64,000 bases of DNA from JBLUOA01 sp048060095 (GTDB lineage: Bacteria > Pseudomonadota > Alphaproteobacteria > Rhodobacterales > Rhodobacteraceae). Made by a program: the position numbers and the translations under genes. The notes beneath the pieces were generated by a model, which worked only from the letters and a program-made list of their open reading frames with translations, was not told the DNA's origin and did not search any database. Below are positions 8,653 through 16,563 of this stretch, one piece after another. Each line of letters starts with the position of its first letter. Position 1 is the stretch's first letter. The DNA lies in contig NZ_JBLUOA010000001.1 in the NCBI RefSeq assembly GCF_048060095.1, forward strand, positions 744,001 to 808,000. The letters run 5' to 3'.

Positions 8653-8664
8653 CCCATATATGGG
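8653..8664. promoter_or_regulatory. Palindrome in divergent promoter region
   Basis: CCCATATATGGG is a perfect 12-bp palindrome about 30 bp upstream of the first gene of the AAA+ operon, in the 176-bp gap shared with the divergent P1 peptidase. It is a candidate regulator site only. No regulator is assigned. Confidence 0.3.
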
Positions 8665-8694
8665 TTATTCCATGCAAAAAGGGACAGGATTACG

Positions 8695-9771
8695 ATGGCA
8701 GATTTTGACGCGCAAATTAAGGAATCTCAGACGCAGGTTGCGGAGGCTCAGCAGAAGATTTCCGAACTGACCAGCAGGATCGAAACCGCGCGGGCGAAGA
8801 TGAAATCTGGCGATGACATTGCGATCGACATCGAAAATGCCTCTCTCGAAGACGTTCACGCCCATTCGGAGGCGATGAACGCGAACATTGCCGAATTGAT
8901 TATGGGGCTTGATGACGTAACCGCCGGGTTTTCGCGCGATTTCGATGAAATGCGCAATAAAACCGGGATGGAGAGCTTTATCGGCATCTTCTCCAAGGCC
9001 AAATCCGAATCCATGCGGCAGGAACGGATGCGCTCTGCTTCGGTCGATGACAAGCTGCAGGATCTGATCAGCAAATCCGACATTATCGTGCAACTGCTTG
9101 AAGGGCAGCTTGCGCTGCTGAACGAACAGAAGGGCAAGGTCGAAGCGAACCTGACCGAGACGCTGGATGAACGCGAAATGACGGTGGGGGAGCTTGAATC
9201 CCTCAAGGCCGAGATCGCTGGGATGGACCCGAAGATCATCGAGCTTGAGAACAAGATCAGCGTCGAACAAGACGCCGCCGCCCGCACCAAGCTGGAAACC
9301 GAACTTGCCGCGCTCAACACCAAATACAACGATATGGTGCAGCAGGAACAGGTGAAGCTCGCCAAATCGCAAACGCTCGAACGCTACATCGAAAAGGGCA
9401 AGACCTGGGTGGATTCGCTACAAAACCAGGCGGCGACGCAGATGGTTCTGATTAACAAGCTGCAAACGGACACGAAACAGCGCGTGGTCCTTTACGACGC
9501 GCTGACCAAATCGCTGAAAACGGCGCAGCAGCAGGACGTGGCCCACCGGATCAATGAAATCGGCGTGCAGACCGATCAGGAAGCGCAAACCGCGATGGCC
9601 GCCATCGGATCAGCCACCAACACCCGGATGGCCGAAATGATGGAAGCGCACGAGGATCACATGGTTTTTGCCCGCAAAGTGCTGGAGCAGAAGGCGAAGT
9701 CTGACGAACGCTTCGCACGACGCTTTCAGGAGATCGTCGAGAAGCACGACAAGAACCTGTATGGGGCTTGA
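8695..9771 (+). CDS. Long coiled-coil protein, first gene of AAA+ operon
   Basis: 358 residues, almost entirely heptad-rich coiled coil (for example ESQTQVAEAQQKISELTSRI near the start and LESLKAEIAGMDPKIIELEN near residue 170), with no signal peptide or membrane helix. The C-terminal half (EKGKTWVDSLQNQAATQMVL) is reminiscent of the TelA-type coiled-coil proteins, one of which is encoded at 45103-46293, but I cannot claim homology by eye. AGGA precedes the ATG. Its stop overlaps the next start (TGATG). I do not recognise the family. It is probably a soluble scaffold or partner of the AAA+ protein. Confidence 0.8.
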   Translation: MADFDAQIKESQTQVAEAQQKISELTSRIETARAKMKSGDDIAIDIENASLEDVHAHSEAMNANIAELIMGLDDVTAGFSRDFDEMRNKTGMESFIGIFSKAKSESMRQERMRSASVDDKLQDLISKSDIIVQLLEGQLALLNEQKGKVEANLTETLDEREMTVGELESLKAEIAGMDPKIIELENKISVEQDAAARTKLETELAALNTKYNDMVQQEQVKLAKSQTLERYIEKGKTWVDSLQNQAATQMVLINKLQTDTKQRVVLYDALTKSLKTAQQQDVAHRINEIGVQTDQEAQTAMAAIGSATNTRMAEMMEAHEDHMVFARKVLEQKAKSDERFARRFQEIVEKHDKNLYGA

Positions 9772-10013
9772 TGCAAAGGCGTGGCACGGGCAGCGCAATC
9801 AAATTCTGGCTATTGGTTGGTGTGATGGGTGCGAGCGGTGGCGCGGCGGTAACTGCGGTGTATGTGGCCACTCAATCGGGAAACCGTGGCTTATTCTGTA
9901 TCGCGATTGCGGGCGGTCTGGGGTTTGTTTGGGCGCACCTCAAAGCTCGGACGATCGCTACGTTGCCAGACGACAAACGTCGAGGAAGGGACGGCGGTCG
10001 TGACTTCAGATGA
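9771..10013 (+). CDS. Small two-helix membrane protein
   Basis: 80 residues with two membrane helices (FWLLVGVMGASGGAAVTAVY and LFCIAIAGGLGFVWAHL), then a basic tail (DDKRRGRDGGRDFR). The start shares one base with the stop of the coiled-coil gene, and its end overlaps the next gene by 14 bases. This tight coupling supports it being real despite its size. The function is unknown. It could anchor the operon's soluble coiled-coil or ATPase partners at the inner membrane. Confidence 0.7.
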   Translation: MQRRGTGSAIKFWLLVGVMGASGGAAVTAVYVATQSGNRGLFCIAIAGGLGFVWAHLKARTIATLPDDKRRGRDGGRDFR

Positions 10014-11139
10014 ACTCGACCTCACCCAAGATCACGTCGGCCTGACGGATACCTTCGCGGCCCGTCGATACTTCGCCAAGTTCGACACGATCACCGAACA
10101 TCTGGCGCGGGTCGCGGCGGTGATGGAGGCTGAACGCAGCCTGTCGAAAACCGACGTCCAGATCCTCGCCGCCTATCTTCAGGGCATCGCGGCGACGTTT
10201 CGGGCGCTGGGCAACAAGTATCTGATGACCGGGCGCGACACTGATCAGGTGTTCGGTGCTTTGTCCATTGACCAGACCGAAAGCGGGTTTCCGGTCTTCC
10301 ACGAAATCCTCAACATGGCGAGTGATGCGCAGCAGGCGGAACGCCACCTGCGTGGTATGCCAAACGTTGACGAGCTGAAAGACGAGATGGTGCGCAAGAT
10401 CGTCGGCAATCTGGAGATTCCGACAACGCTGCAATACGCGCTGTCCCAGCGGCTTTACTACGAACACCTGCGTGACCGGGCGCTGTTCTGGGTTCGCAAT
10501 GATCCGGAGGCGATCTGGCAGGGCACCGATACCGAGGCCGGACGGCGCACGTTCCTTGTCCACTGGGCGGTTTATGACAGCGAGGCAAATCTGCCCGTCG
10601 TCTACCTGATGGATGTGGAAGATACCGGCCGCACCGCCTTGCCAAAGGACACTAGCCGCTGGCCCGAAGCGCAGGCGCGGCTGATGGCGCAAAGCGTCGG
10701 CGGGCTGAAGCTGCTGACCATCGCCAAGGGGTTTGACACCGATTTCGACGATCTGCACCCCAAACGGTTGCGGCGCATCTACCTCGGCCCGATGTATTCT
10801 TCGGCCTACACCAAACAATCCGGCCCGATCCGCGAGGTGCTGGAGCAGGCCCGCGCGCCACAGGGCGAGGATTGGGCGCTTGCTTGGACCGTCGAGACAC
10901 TGGAAAGCGAAAGCGTGCAGACGGAAAAAAGCGGCTGGTTCAGCACGGTAGAGCGTGAAGTTTACGCGCTTGATCCGTTTTCAGGACGCGGGGCGGAAAC
11001 CGGTGTGACCGCTACCGAACGCGCGCTGATCCTGCCGGAGCGGCCCTTCCAAGCGCTCGCCGAACTATCGCCGCCGGGGTTTCGCAACGTCCGCAAGTTC
11101 GTCGTCAGCCCGCAGGGACGCGTGGTGAGTTACCGATGA
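10000..11139 (+). CDS. Unknown 379-residue protein of the AAA+ operon
   Basis: The start is taken as GTG at 10000, where GAGGAAGGG lies 9 bases upstream. The longer open frame back to 9862 would overlap the membrane-protein gene heavily. The N-terminal third is helical (TDTFAARRYFAKFDTITEHL, EAERSLSKTDVQILAAYLQG). The C-terminal part looks alpha/beta and includes VVYLMDVEDTGRTALPKD and RRIYLGPMYSS. There is no signal peptide or membrane helix. I do not recognise a domain. Position and coupling suggest it is a dedicated partner of the ATPase encoded next. Confidence 0.75.
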   Translation: MTSDELDLTQDHVGLTDTFAARRYFAKFDTITEHLARVAAVMEAERSLSKTDVQILAAYLQGIAATFRALGNKYLMTGRDTDQVFGALSIDQTESGFPVFHEILNMASDAQQAERHLRGMPNVDELKDEMVRKIVGNLEIPTTLQYALSQRLYYEHLRDRALFWVRNDPEAIWQGTDTEAGRRTFLVHWAVYDSEANLPVVYLMDVEDTGRTALPKDTSRWPEAQARLMAQSVGGLKLLTIAKGFDTDFDDLHPKRLRRIYLGPMYSSAYTKQSGPIREVLEQARAPQGEDWALAWTVETLESESVQTEKSGWFSTVEREVYALDPFSGRGAETGVTATERALILPERPFQALAELSPPGFRNVRKFVVSPQGRVVSYR

Positions 11140-11160
11140 ATGCCCGCATGCGCGGCCATA

Positions 11161-11192
11161 CCTTCGGCGAGAGTATTTTGGGGCAAGATGAA
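11161..11192 (+). repeat. Dispersed intergenic repeat inside the AAA+ operon
   Basis: CCTTCGGCGAGAGTATTTTG, then GGGC, then AAGATGAA. A full copy of the family, lying between the stop of the 379-aa gene and the ribosome site of the AAA+ gene, so it would be transcribed within the operon mRNA. Confidence 0.75.
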
Positions 11193-11207
11193 TAGGGAAG
11201 ACACCAG

Positions 11208-13142
11208 ATGAGCCTACCGTCCGATCAGATGGAACTGCGTGAAGACGACATTACCGAGCACTACGCCGCGGCGACGGCGATGCTGGAAGGGTTCGACCAC
11301 ACGCCGCGGATCGCGACGGCGAAGGTTGCCGATGCCCCACAGGAACGATCGTCCGGCATCGGCACGCGGCGGCGGTTCCGCAATACGACGCCGGGGCTGG
11401 TGACACGTTCGACCGCGCGGCCCGAAGGTGTGCGTCTGATTGATCGGATTGAGGGCGCGGACGGGGATGATCCGCTGATGTCGCCACTGCAGGCGTCCGT
11501 TCTGCATGCGCTGCGTCGGGCGGTTGCAATCGCGCAGGCCGTGGCGGAGATTTACGGCGAGCAGACCGGGCTTGCCGCGCAGAAACGCGATAACCTCGAA
11601 GGCAGCCTTGGCACCGACCGCAAGGCTGAGTTTGGCGAGCTATTGGTCGCGGAAGCATTGATTTCGCTTTCCGTTTTTGCCAATGCAACCGCGTTCCTGC
11701 TGTCGTCCCACGCGAGTGAAACGGCGGTTGAGGTGGGCGAGGCCGAAGAGGTGCTGACCGACAATGGCCAACTGGCGCTGCATGGCGCGTTGTGGGAGCT
11801 TGACCAGAAAATTGCGGTGTTCGCAAACGGCGATAAGCTTGTTCCGACGGTGATGGCCTATGCGGAACAGCTGATGGAAAAGGTCAGCTTGCGCGCCCGC
11901 ACCGCCGGGCGGCTCGACCCGTTCACCAGCGTGTCTTATCGGGTGGAGGCGGACGAATTCACCATTCAGGGCTTCACCCCCGCCCACCGCGCCAAGGGCA
12001 CGCCGCTGACGATGACCTTCAAGAAACCCAACGAGGTCGTCGGCAACCACATCGCGAAATATCAGGCGATGAAGCTGTCGAAAATGTTGATGGCCTATGA
12101 TTTCGACCGCAAGCTGAACCCATTTGCGGAACTTGGCGGATTTATCTTCACCTTCATGGGCGATGGCAAGCCGGGGACGGGCAAGACCACCCTGATCCAG
12201 ATGATGGCGGGGATGATTAACGACTACTGCCAAAACGCGGGCTATCCGTTCCGCTATCAGAACCTCAGCACGGAGAGTATTGACTCCTATCAAGGCAAAT
12301 CAGCACAGAACGCCAAGGCCTTCATCAACAACGTGCTCGACCCCAACGTGATCGGCTTCGGCACCATCGACGATATCGACCAGCTTGCCGGCAAGCGGGG
12401 GGATCGCCAATCCTCCGCCGGGCAGTTGGAGATTACCGCAGTGCTGATGGAAAGCTTCGCCGGTGCGAATACCGTCGTCCGCGGCAACTGCACCTTCGGC
12501 ATGTTCTCAAACTACCCCGAAAACGTCGACGACGCCCTGCGCCAGCGGGCCGGGGCGCGGTTCCTTGTCGATGGGCCGATCACGCGGGACGACTATATCG
12601 ACATTCTCTACCTGCTGATGGGCAAGAACCATGACATCCCGCTGGGCGAGCACGAAGTATTCGCGGCGCAGGAGATCAAGAAGGCCGTCGCGGCCAGCTT
12701 TGACAGCCACGCCCGCCCCCATGAAGACGGGCTGGAGCGTGTGTTTGAGCGTGTGTCGAAGGACATCGGCAAGCTCGACACCATCGCAAAGCTCGGCACC
12801 TATCTGAAAGGTATTCAAGAGGCCGACGACCGCTTTACCGGCCGTGCGATCAAGAACATCACCGATGCCGTGAAGGTGCGGGCGATGGATTTCGAACTGC
12901 CGGACGAATGGATGGAACAGCCCGACCTGTTCCTGCTGAAAGACTACGACACCAAGCGCGACATGATCGAAGAACTGCGCCAGCCGATCACAGTCGACAT
13001 GGTGATTCAGGAAATCAACCGCTACGCGGATTCGGAGTTCCGCTACGCCGACAAGTCGGATGAGGTGGCGATTGAGAATATGGTGCGGGAGTTCGGACGG
13101 CAGGAAGAGGCGAAGAAGAGGTATTTGGAGGGGAAGGGGTGA
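11208..13142 (+). CDS. AAA+ ATPase, core of an uncharacterised operon
   Basis: 644 residues. The N-terminal 300 residues are helical and of no family I recognise. The AAA+ core follows: Walker A GDGKPGTGKTT near residue 320, Walker B GFGTIDDID near residue 385, a sensor-like segment NCTFGMFSNYPENVD near 430, and an arginine-finger candidate LRQRAGARF near 448. A helical lid region follows to the C terminus. There is no membrane helix. It resembles MoxR/ClpX-like remodelling ATPases more than transporters. AGGGAAGAC precedes the ATG. The stop overlaps the following GTG start by four bases. It is probably the energy-driven component of the operon, but the client is unknown. Confidence 0.85.
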   Translation: MSLPSDQMELREDDITEHYAAATAMLEGFDHTPRIATAKVADAPQERSSGIGTRRRFRNTTPGLVTRSTARPEGVRLIDRIEGADGDDPLMSPLQASVLHALRRAVAIAQAVAEIYGEQTGLAAQKRDNLEGSLGTDRKAEFGELLVAEALISLSVFANATAFLLSSHASETAVEVGEAEEVLTDNGQLALHGALWELDQKIAVFANGDKLVPTVMAYAEQLMEKVSLRARTAGRLDPFTSVSYRVEADEFTIQGFTPAHRAKGTPLTMTFKKPNEVVGNHIAKYQAMKLSKMLMAYDFDRKLNPFAELGGFIFTFMGDGKPGTGKTTLIQMMAGMINDYCQNAGYPFRYQNLSTESIDSYQGKSAQNAKAFINNVLDPNVIGFGTIDDIDQLAGKRGDRQSSAGQLEITAVLMESFAGANTVVRGNCTFGMFSNYPENVDDALRQRAGARFLVDGPITRDDYIDILYLLMGKNHDIPLGEHEVFAAQEIKKAVAASFDSHARPHEDGLERVFERVSKDIGKLDTIAKLGTYLKGIQEADDRFTGRAIKNITDAVKVRAMDFELPDEWMEQPDLFLLKDYDTKRDMIEELRQPITVDMVIQEINRYADSEFRYADKSDEVAIENMVREFGRQEEAKKRYLEGKG

Positions 13143-13924
13143 CAAACAAAGCTTTAATGCATCTCACCCAAATCGACTACACCTGGGACCAGATGAACGC
13201 TATTCCAGAAGACCATCTCGCGGCTCTTTCGGTTCTCAGTTACGCAGTGAGTGAAGCTAACGCGCTATCGCGCATCTACTTGTGTCAAGCGCACGAATAC
13301 ACGGGCGAAAAGGCGGTCGATAGTGCGACCAATATCCATCGGTTCTTGATTATCAGAACTTGGAGTTCCCGGCTATTTGAGGCCAAAGATTTCTTTGACA
13401 GCATCGGGGGGAAGAAACCGGAAACTGAAGATAATCTGCTGATCGAACTTGCCGGAGAAGCACTCAGGAAGTTTGATGAAATCAAAAACGGCGACGGATA
13501 TTACGTTGCCCGTGATATCCGAAATGAGGCCACTAACCATTACGGATTTATAGCTGCGAAAAAGAACATACCGCATGTTCCGAGCAATATGGATTGCGCA
13601 ATGTATATTCCCGAGGCGTCAGGCAATTGTTTCTACCCGTTGGGCGAAGCGGTGATGTTTCATGCACGGTTGAATAGGCGTTGGAAGAACGTGCCATCAA
13701 AGGACGGACGGGATCGGCTTTTTCGAGAATGGCTTGACTGGAACCTTGCGGCAAATCGATGGCTCGAAGAGTGTCACGGCATATTTTGCAACCAGCTACT
13801 GTTCGAGCCACTCGGCGGAGCGGTAGCTCGCAAGGAGAAATACTGGGTCCCGCCAGAAATGGTTGGCAACCCTAAGGAACGCCTAACTCCCGTTTACCTC
13901 CGAGATCTGGAGGGGCACTCGTGA
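13139..13924 (+). CDS. HEPN-like protein inserted in the AAA+ operon
   Basis: 261 residues starting at GTG 13139, which overlaps the AAA+ stop (GTGA) with GAGGGGAAGG just upstream. The protein is largely helical in its first half and holds the motif RNEATNH at residues 128-134 (YVARDIRNEATNHYGF), which fits the Rx4-6H signature with a polar residue after the Arg found in HEPN ribonucleases. Composition differs from its neighbours: GC is near 50% by eye against about 60% in the flanking genes, with more Asn, Lys and Ile codons. The motif and composition are seen directly. RNase activity and recent acquisition are inference. An unrelated protein with a chance motif is the alternative. Confidence 0.7.
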   Translation: MTNKALMHLTQIDYTWDQMNAIPEDHLAALSVLSYAVSEANALSRIYLCQAHEYTGEKAVDSATNIHRFLIIRTWSSRLFEAKDFFDSIGGKKPETEDNLLIELAGEALRKFDEIKNGDGYYVARDIRNEATNHYGFIAAKKNIPHVPSNMDCAMYIPEASGNCFYPLGEAVMFHARLNRRWKNVPSKDGRDRLFREWLDWNLAANRWLEECHGIFCNQLLFEPLGGAVARKEKYWVPPEMVGNPKERLTPVYLRDLEGHS

Positions 13925-13964
13925 TGTTACGCTCATCTTCCAAGATTTCTCTGGCGGCGCAGCC

Positions 13965-14031
13965 GCGACGCGCCCGACCCGCCACCCAAGGCGGGTGCCT
14001 TCCGCAACCATCCTCGGGCCGAGCGCGTCGC
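13965..14031. repeat. Nested inverted repeat downstream of the HEPN-like gene
   Basis: GCGACGCGCCCGACCC (13965-13980) pairs with GGGCCGAGCGCGTCGC (14016-14031) with two mismatches. Inside, CCCGCC (13978-13983) can alternatively pair with GGCGGG (13990-13995). It occupies most of the 133-bp gap before the next gene and could be a terminator, an attenuator or a remnant of the insertion. Confidence 0.5.
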
Positions 14032-14057
14032 TACTGTTGTGCGATTGGGGAAATCCA

Positions 14058-15407
14058 ATGAAACGTCTCATCACCCGCGGCCTCATGTTCGGGAACCTCG
14101 TCGAAGTGTCCTCGCCCGCCTTGGTCGAACGCTACAATCGCGCGCTGGAAAAGCTGACGGGCAAGCGCACGCAACTGCCGGATTTTCACATCGACATATC
14201 GGGCTATTCGCCCGAGGTGGGTGATGAGCTGGGCGATCACCTCTACCTCAACCAAGGGGGGTGCAACCGGCAGTTCATCCTGCTGACGACCGAACAGAAA
14301 TCCTCCCCCCTGCTCAATACGCGCTTTTCGATGTCGCGCGGAATTCTTCGCCAGTTCATTGAGGAAAACGAACCGCAACTTTTTGCCCTGACAACCCGCG
14401 ATGCGGTCGCGGGAGAGCTTTTGAATTCGGTCTACGACGTGTCCGACCCGACCCGACTGTTCGATATCCGCAAGATCACGATTGAGGCCGACACGACCGG
14501 ATCGCATGTCCGCGAGGCGGCAAAGCTGACCGCCCTAATTGACCGTTTCCGGGAAGAGGAAGATGCCTGGTGGGACGACGTGCTGATCGCTGACATGATC
14601 GGCCTTGCCAAAACCACCGGCGACGTGACCCGGAACCCTGTCGATCTCAAAAACCAAACCTTCACGCAAGAAAATTTCTGGACGGCGCATTTCGGCGGGC
14701 TCTACATTTTTCGCGGAATGCAGCACCCGGCGGCGATTTCAGCTGCGGACCGGAGGGAGCTTGGCAATCTGCCGATCAAATACACGTTCGATTTCGGCGA
14801 CCGGAACCAGATTGCAAAATTCCTCGACTACAACGATCTGGTTGAGCCTATTGTAAAGGCGCGGGGCGTCGACGCGGCGGCGATCCTTCAGCAAAAGATG
14901 GATTTCATCGTTGTCGACCTTGTCGCGGGCGAAGGTGTCGACCTGTCCGGCGCAACCCGCCGCGACATCCGCCAACTTGCCCGTCGTCACGCGCGCAATC
15001 TGCCGGATGAATTCCACGGCCTCAATGCGCTGAAACGCTGGGCCGATGGCGATGCGCCGTGGCCGCGCCTGACATCCGACCATCCGGCCTATTTCTACAC
15101 GCTACGGGCCAAAGCGCATGAAGACCGCGATCTTGTGAACATGCTGCTTGCCGATATGACACCGAAAGACATCCGCCAGCTTTTCATCTGCCACAAGGAA
15201 CGGTTTTACCGCGACTACCAGGGTTGGAGCGAAAGCAAGAAATCCTACGTCGCGGAATTTCTTGAAACGGAGTATCAAGTGGACAAGGCAGGCACCCGCG
15301 CCGCTCTGTTTGGCGCCGACGCGCCGCTGAGGGAGGGCGCCGCGCCCGAAGTCGATCTGGTGCATCTGGTCGGGCCGTGGGGCGCGGTGATGAGGGAAAA
15401 TAGATGA
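14058..15407 (+). CDS. Unknown 449-residue protein of the AAA+ operon (DUF6638-like)
   Basis: The start at ATG 14058 (MKRLITRGLMFGNLVEVSSP) is preferred over an upstream TTG at 13995 that would lie inside an inverted repeat. The protein is soluble, mixed alpha/beta in the first half (PDFHIDISGYSPEVGDELGD) and helical with basic patches in the second half. No catalytic motif is recognised. From memory it resembles the family called DUF6638, which I cannot verify. Its stop overlaps the next start by four bases (ATGA), tying it to the membrane protein that follows. It probably works with the AAA+ ATPase. Confidence 0.75.
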   Translation: MKRLITRGLMFGNLVEVSSPALVERYNRALEKLTGKRTQLPDFHIDISGYSPEVGDELGDHLYLNQGGCNRQFILLTTEQKSSPLLNTRFSMSRGILRQFIEENEPQLFALTTRDAVAGELLNSVYDVSDPTRLFDIRKITIEADTTGSHVREAAKLTALIDRFREEEDAWWDDVLIADMIGLAKTTGDVTRNPVDLKNQTFTQENFWTAHFGGLYIFRGMQHPAAISAADRRELGNLPIKYTFDFGDRNQIAKFLDYNDLVEPIVKARGVDAAAILQQKMDFIVVDLVAGEGVDLSGATRRDIRQLARRHARNLPDEFHGLNALKRWADGDAPWPRLTSDHPAYFYTLRAKAHEDRDLVNMLLADMTPKDIRQLFICHKERFYRDYQGWSESKKSYVAEFLETEYQVDKAGTRAALFGADAPLREGAAPEVDLVHLVGPWGAVMRENR

Positions 15408-15682
15408 TTGCACTGATCCGTCTCGCCATTTTTGGCTTCATTGCGATGACCGTGGTTTATTTCGCGGTGTCGATCTATTCACGATCCGTCCGGCGCGAAA
15501 AACTCGAAGACACCTGGGACGAAGAAAATTCCGGCAGGGATGATAAAGCCGCCCGCGATGCCTATATCGAGGCGGGGATGAAAGAGTATGAAAACGGCTT
15601 GCGCAAAAAACTGATCTGGCTGGTCTATGTGATCCCAACGGTTGCGATCATCGCCCTCATCTATTTCATCAACTTTTACTGA
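15404..15682 (+). CDS. Small membrane protein, two helices
   Basis: 92 residues. There is a membrane helix at residues 3-24 (ALIRLAIFGFIAMTVVYFAV), a charged middle (RREKLEDTWDEENSGRDDKA) and a second helix at about 70-90 (LIWLVYVIPTVAIIALIYFI). Both ends are probably on the same side of the membrane. It overlaps the upstream gene by four bases and lies 11 bases before the DUF1523 gene. The function is unknown. Together with DUF1523 and the gene at 9771 it gives the operon three membrane components. Confidence 0.78.
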   Translation: MIALIRLAIFGFIAMTVVYFAVSIYSRSVRREKLEDTWDEENSGRDDKAARDAYIEAGMKEYENGLRKKLIWLVYVIPTVAIIALIYFINFY

Positions 15683-15693
15683 GGCCGAGCGAA

Positions 15694-16353
15694 ATGAGAA
15701 TGAAGTACGTAAAGTGGACCTTCCTGGCGTTTCTGGCGCTCATCGTGTTCGGATTCCTGCACTACACGCTACCACAGCACGACGTCGTGCGGGTCGTGAA
15801 CACCTATGAGGAGCGGCAGGACCTTAACGATTGGACACGGGTTTTCTGGTCAAGCCCAGACGATCAGTCAGGCGGGTTGATCAACCGCGACGTCTTGTTC
15901 ATCCAGACGATCAAGGCAAACGGCAAGCCGATGGTCTACCGGAATGAGGATACGGGCTGGAGCTGGCCGCCCTACTTCAAGTTCGACACCGCCAACCTGC
16001 AAACCGAAGCCGCCGACGCAATCTCAAACCGCGCGACGCCGGAATGGTATTCGGTCACGCATTACGGCTGGCGGAACGAATGGCTTTCGGCCTTTCCCAA
16101 TGCGGTCGGGATCAAACCCGTCGCCGGCCCGGACGTGACGATCATCCCGTGGGTCAACATCATCATCCTGACGACGCTGCTGTTCATCCTGTTCATGATC
16201 CGCAAGATGTGGCGTCAGTTCCGCGAAAGATCGATTGATCCGGTGCTTGATGATGCGGCTGAAAGCTGGGATGGCGTCGAAGATCGCGCCTCGGGCCTTT
16301 GGGGGCGCTTCACCCGGTGGCTGGGCACATGGCGCGGCAAACCGAAGCGCTAG
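15694..16353 (+). CDS. DUF1523 family membrane protein
   Basis: 219 residues with an N-terminal membrane helix (WTFLALLALIVF-like, residues 8-25), followed by HYTLPQHDVVRVVNTYEERQD, the start of the DUF1523 domain. A second membrane helix is near residue 150 (VNIIILTTLLFILFMI), and a basic cytoplasmic tail ends the protein. The domain between the helices is predicted to be periplasmic. DUF1523 has no assigned function that I know of. This is the last gene of the AAA+ operon. ATG 15700 is an alternative start. Confidence 0.8.
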   Translation: MRMKYVKWTFLAFLALIVFGFLHYTLPQHDVVRVVNTYEERQDLNDWTRVFWSSPDDQSGGLINRDVLFIQTIKANGKPMVYRNEDTGWSWPPYFKFDTANLQTEAADAISNRATPEWYSVTHYGWRNEWLSAFPNAVGIKPVAGPDVTIIPWVNIIILTTLLFILFMIRKMWRQFRERSIDPVLDDAAESWDGVEDRASGLWGRFTRWLGTWRGKPKR

Positions 16354-16363
16354 GCCGCCGCCC

Positions 16364-16459
16364 TCATCTTTCCACAAGTATCCTCGCCGAAGGCACAAAA
16401 CTCTTCTGGAGCGCCAAAACAAATTTATGCCTTCGGCGAGGATATTTTAAGAAAGATGA
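16364..16459. repeat. 96-bp palindromic repeat element
   Basis: The two copies of the dispersed repeat face each other. TCATCTTTC (16364-16372) matches GAAAGATGA (16451-16459), and the 17-bp arm at 16379-16395 is the perfect reverse complement of 16428-16444. The inner loop is 32 bases. It lies between the convergent ends of the AAA+ operon and the ALDH16-type gene. Confidence 0.8.
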
Positions 16460-16528
16460 AACCAAATTGATGTGAGTTTAAAGGGCGGTACAGGCGGGGA
16501 CGCCGATGACCGCGAAAGGTGAAGACCG

Positions 16529-16558
16529 CACCCTGTCTGACGAACATCAGGCAGGGTG
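16529..16558. terminator. Bidirectional terminator hairpin
   Basis: CACCCTGTCTGA (16529-16540) pairs with TCAGGCAGGGTG (16547-16558), with one G-U pair and a 6-base loop. It sits directly beyond the stop of the leftward dehydrogenase gene, and a T-rich stretch follows on the plus strand. Confidence 0.6.
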
Positions 16559-16563
16559 TCTCT

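Noticed and set aside
10006..10818. 270-codon open frame on the minus strand
   Set aside because: Antisense to the 379-aa gene of the AAA+ operon, which has a ribosome site and coupling to its neighbours.
13931..13957. Possible degenerate inverted repeat copy after the HEPN-like gene
   Set aside because: Only ATCTTGGAAGATGA on the reverse strand resembles the family; too diverged to count.
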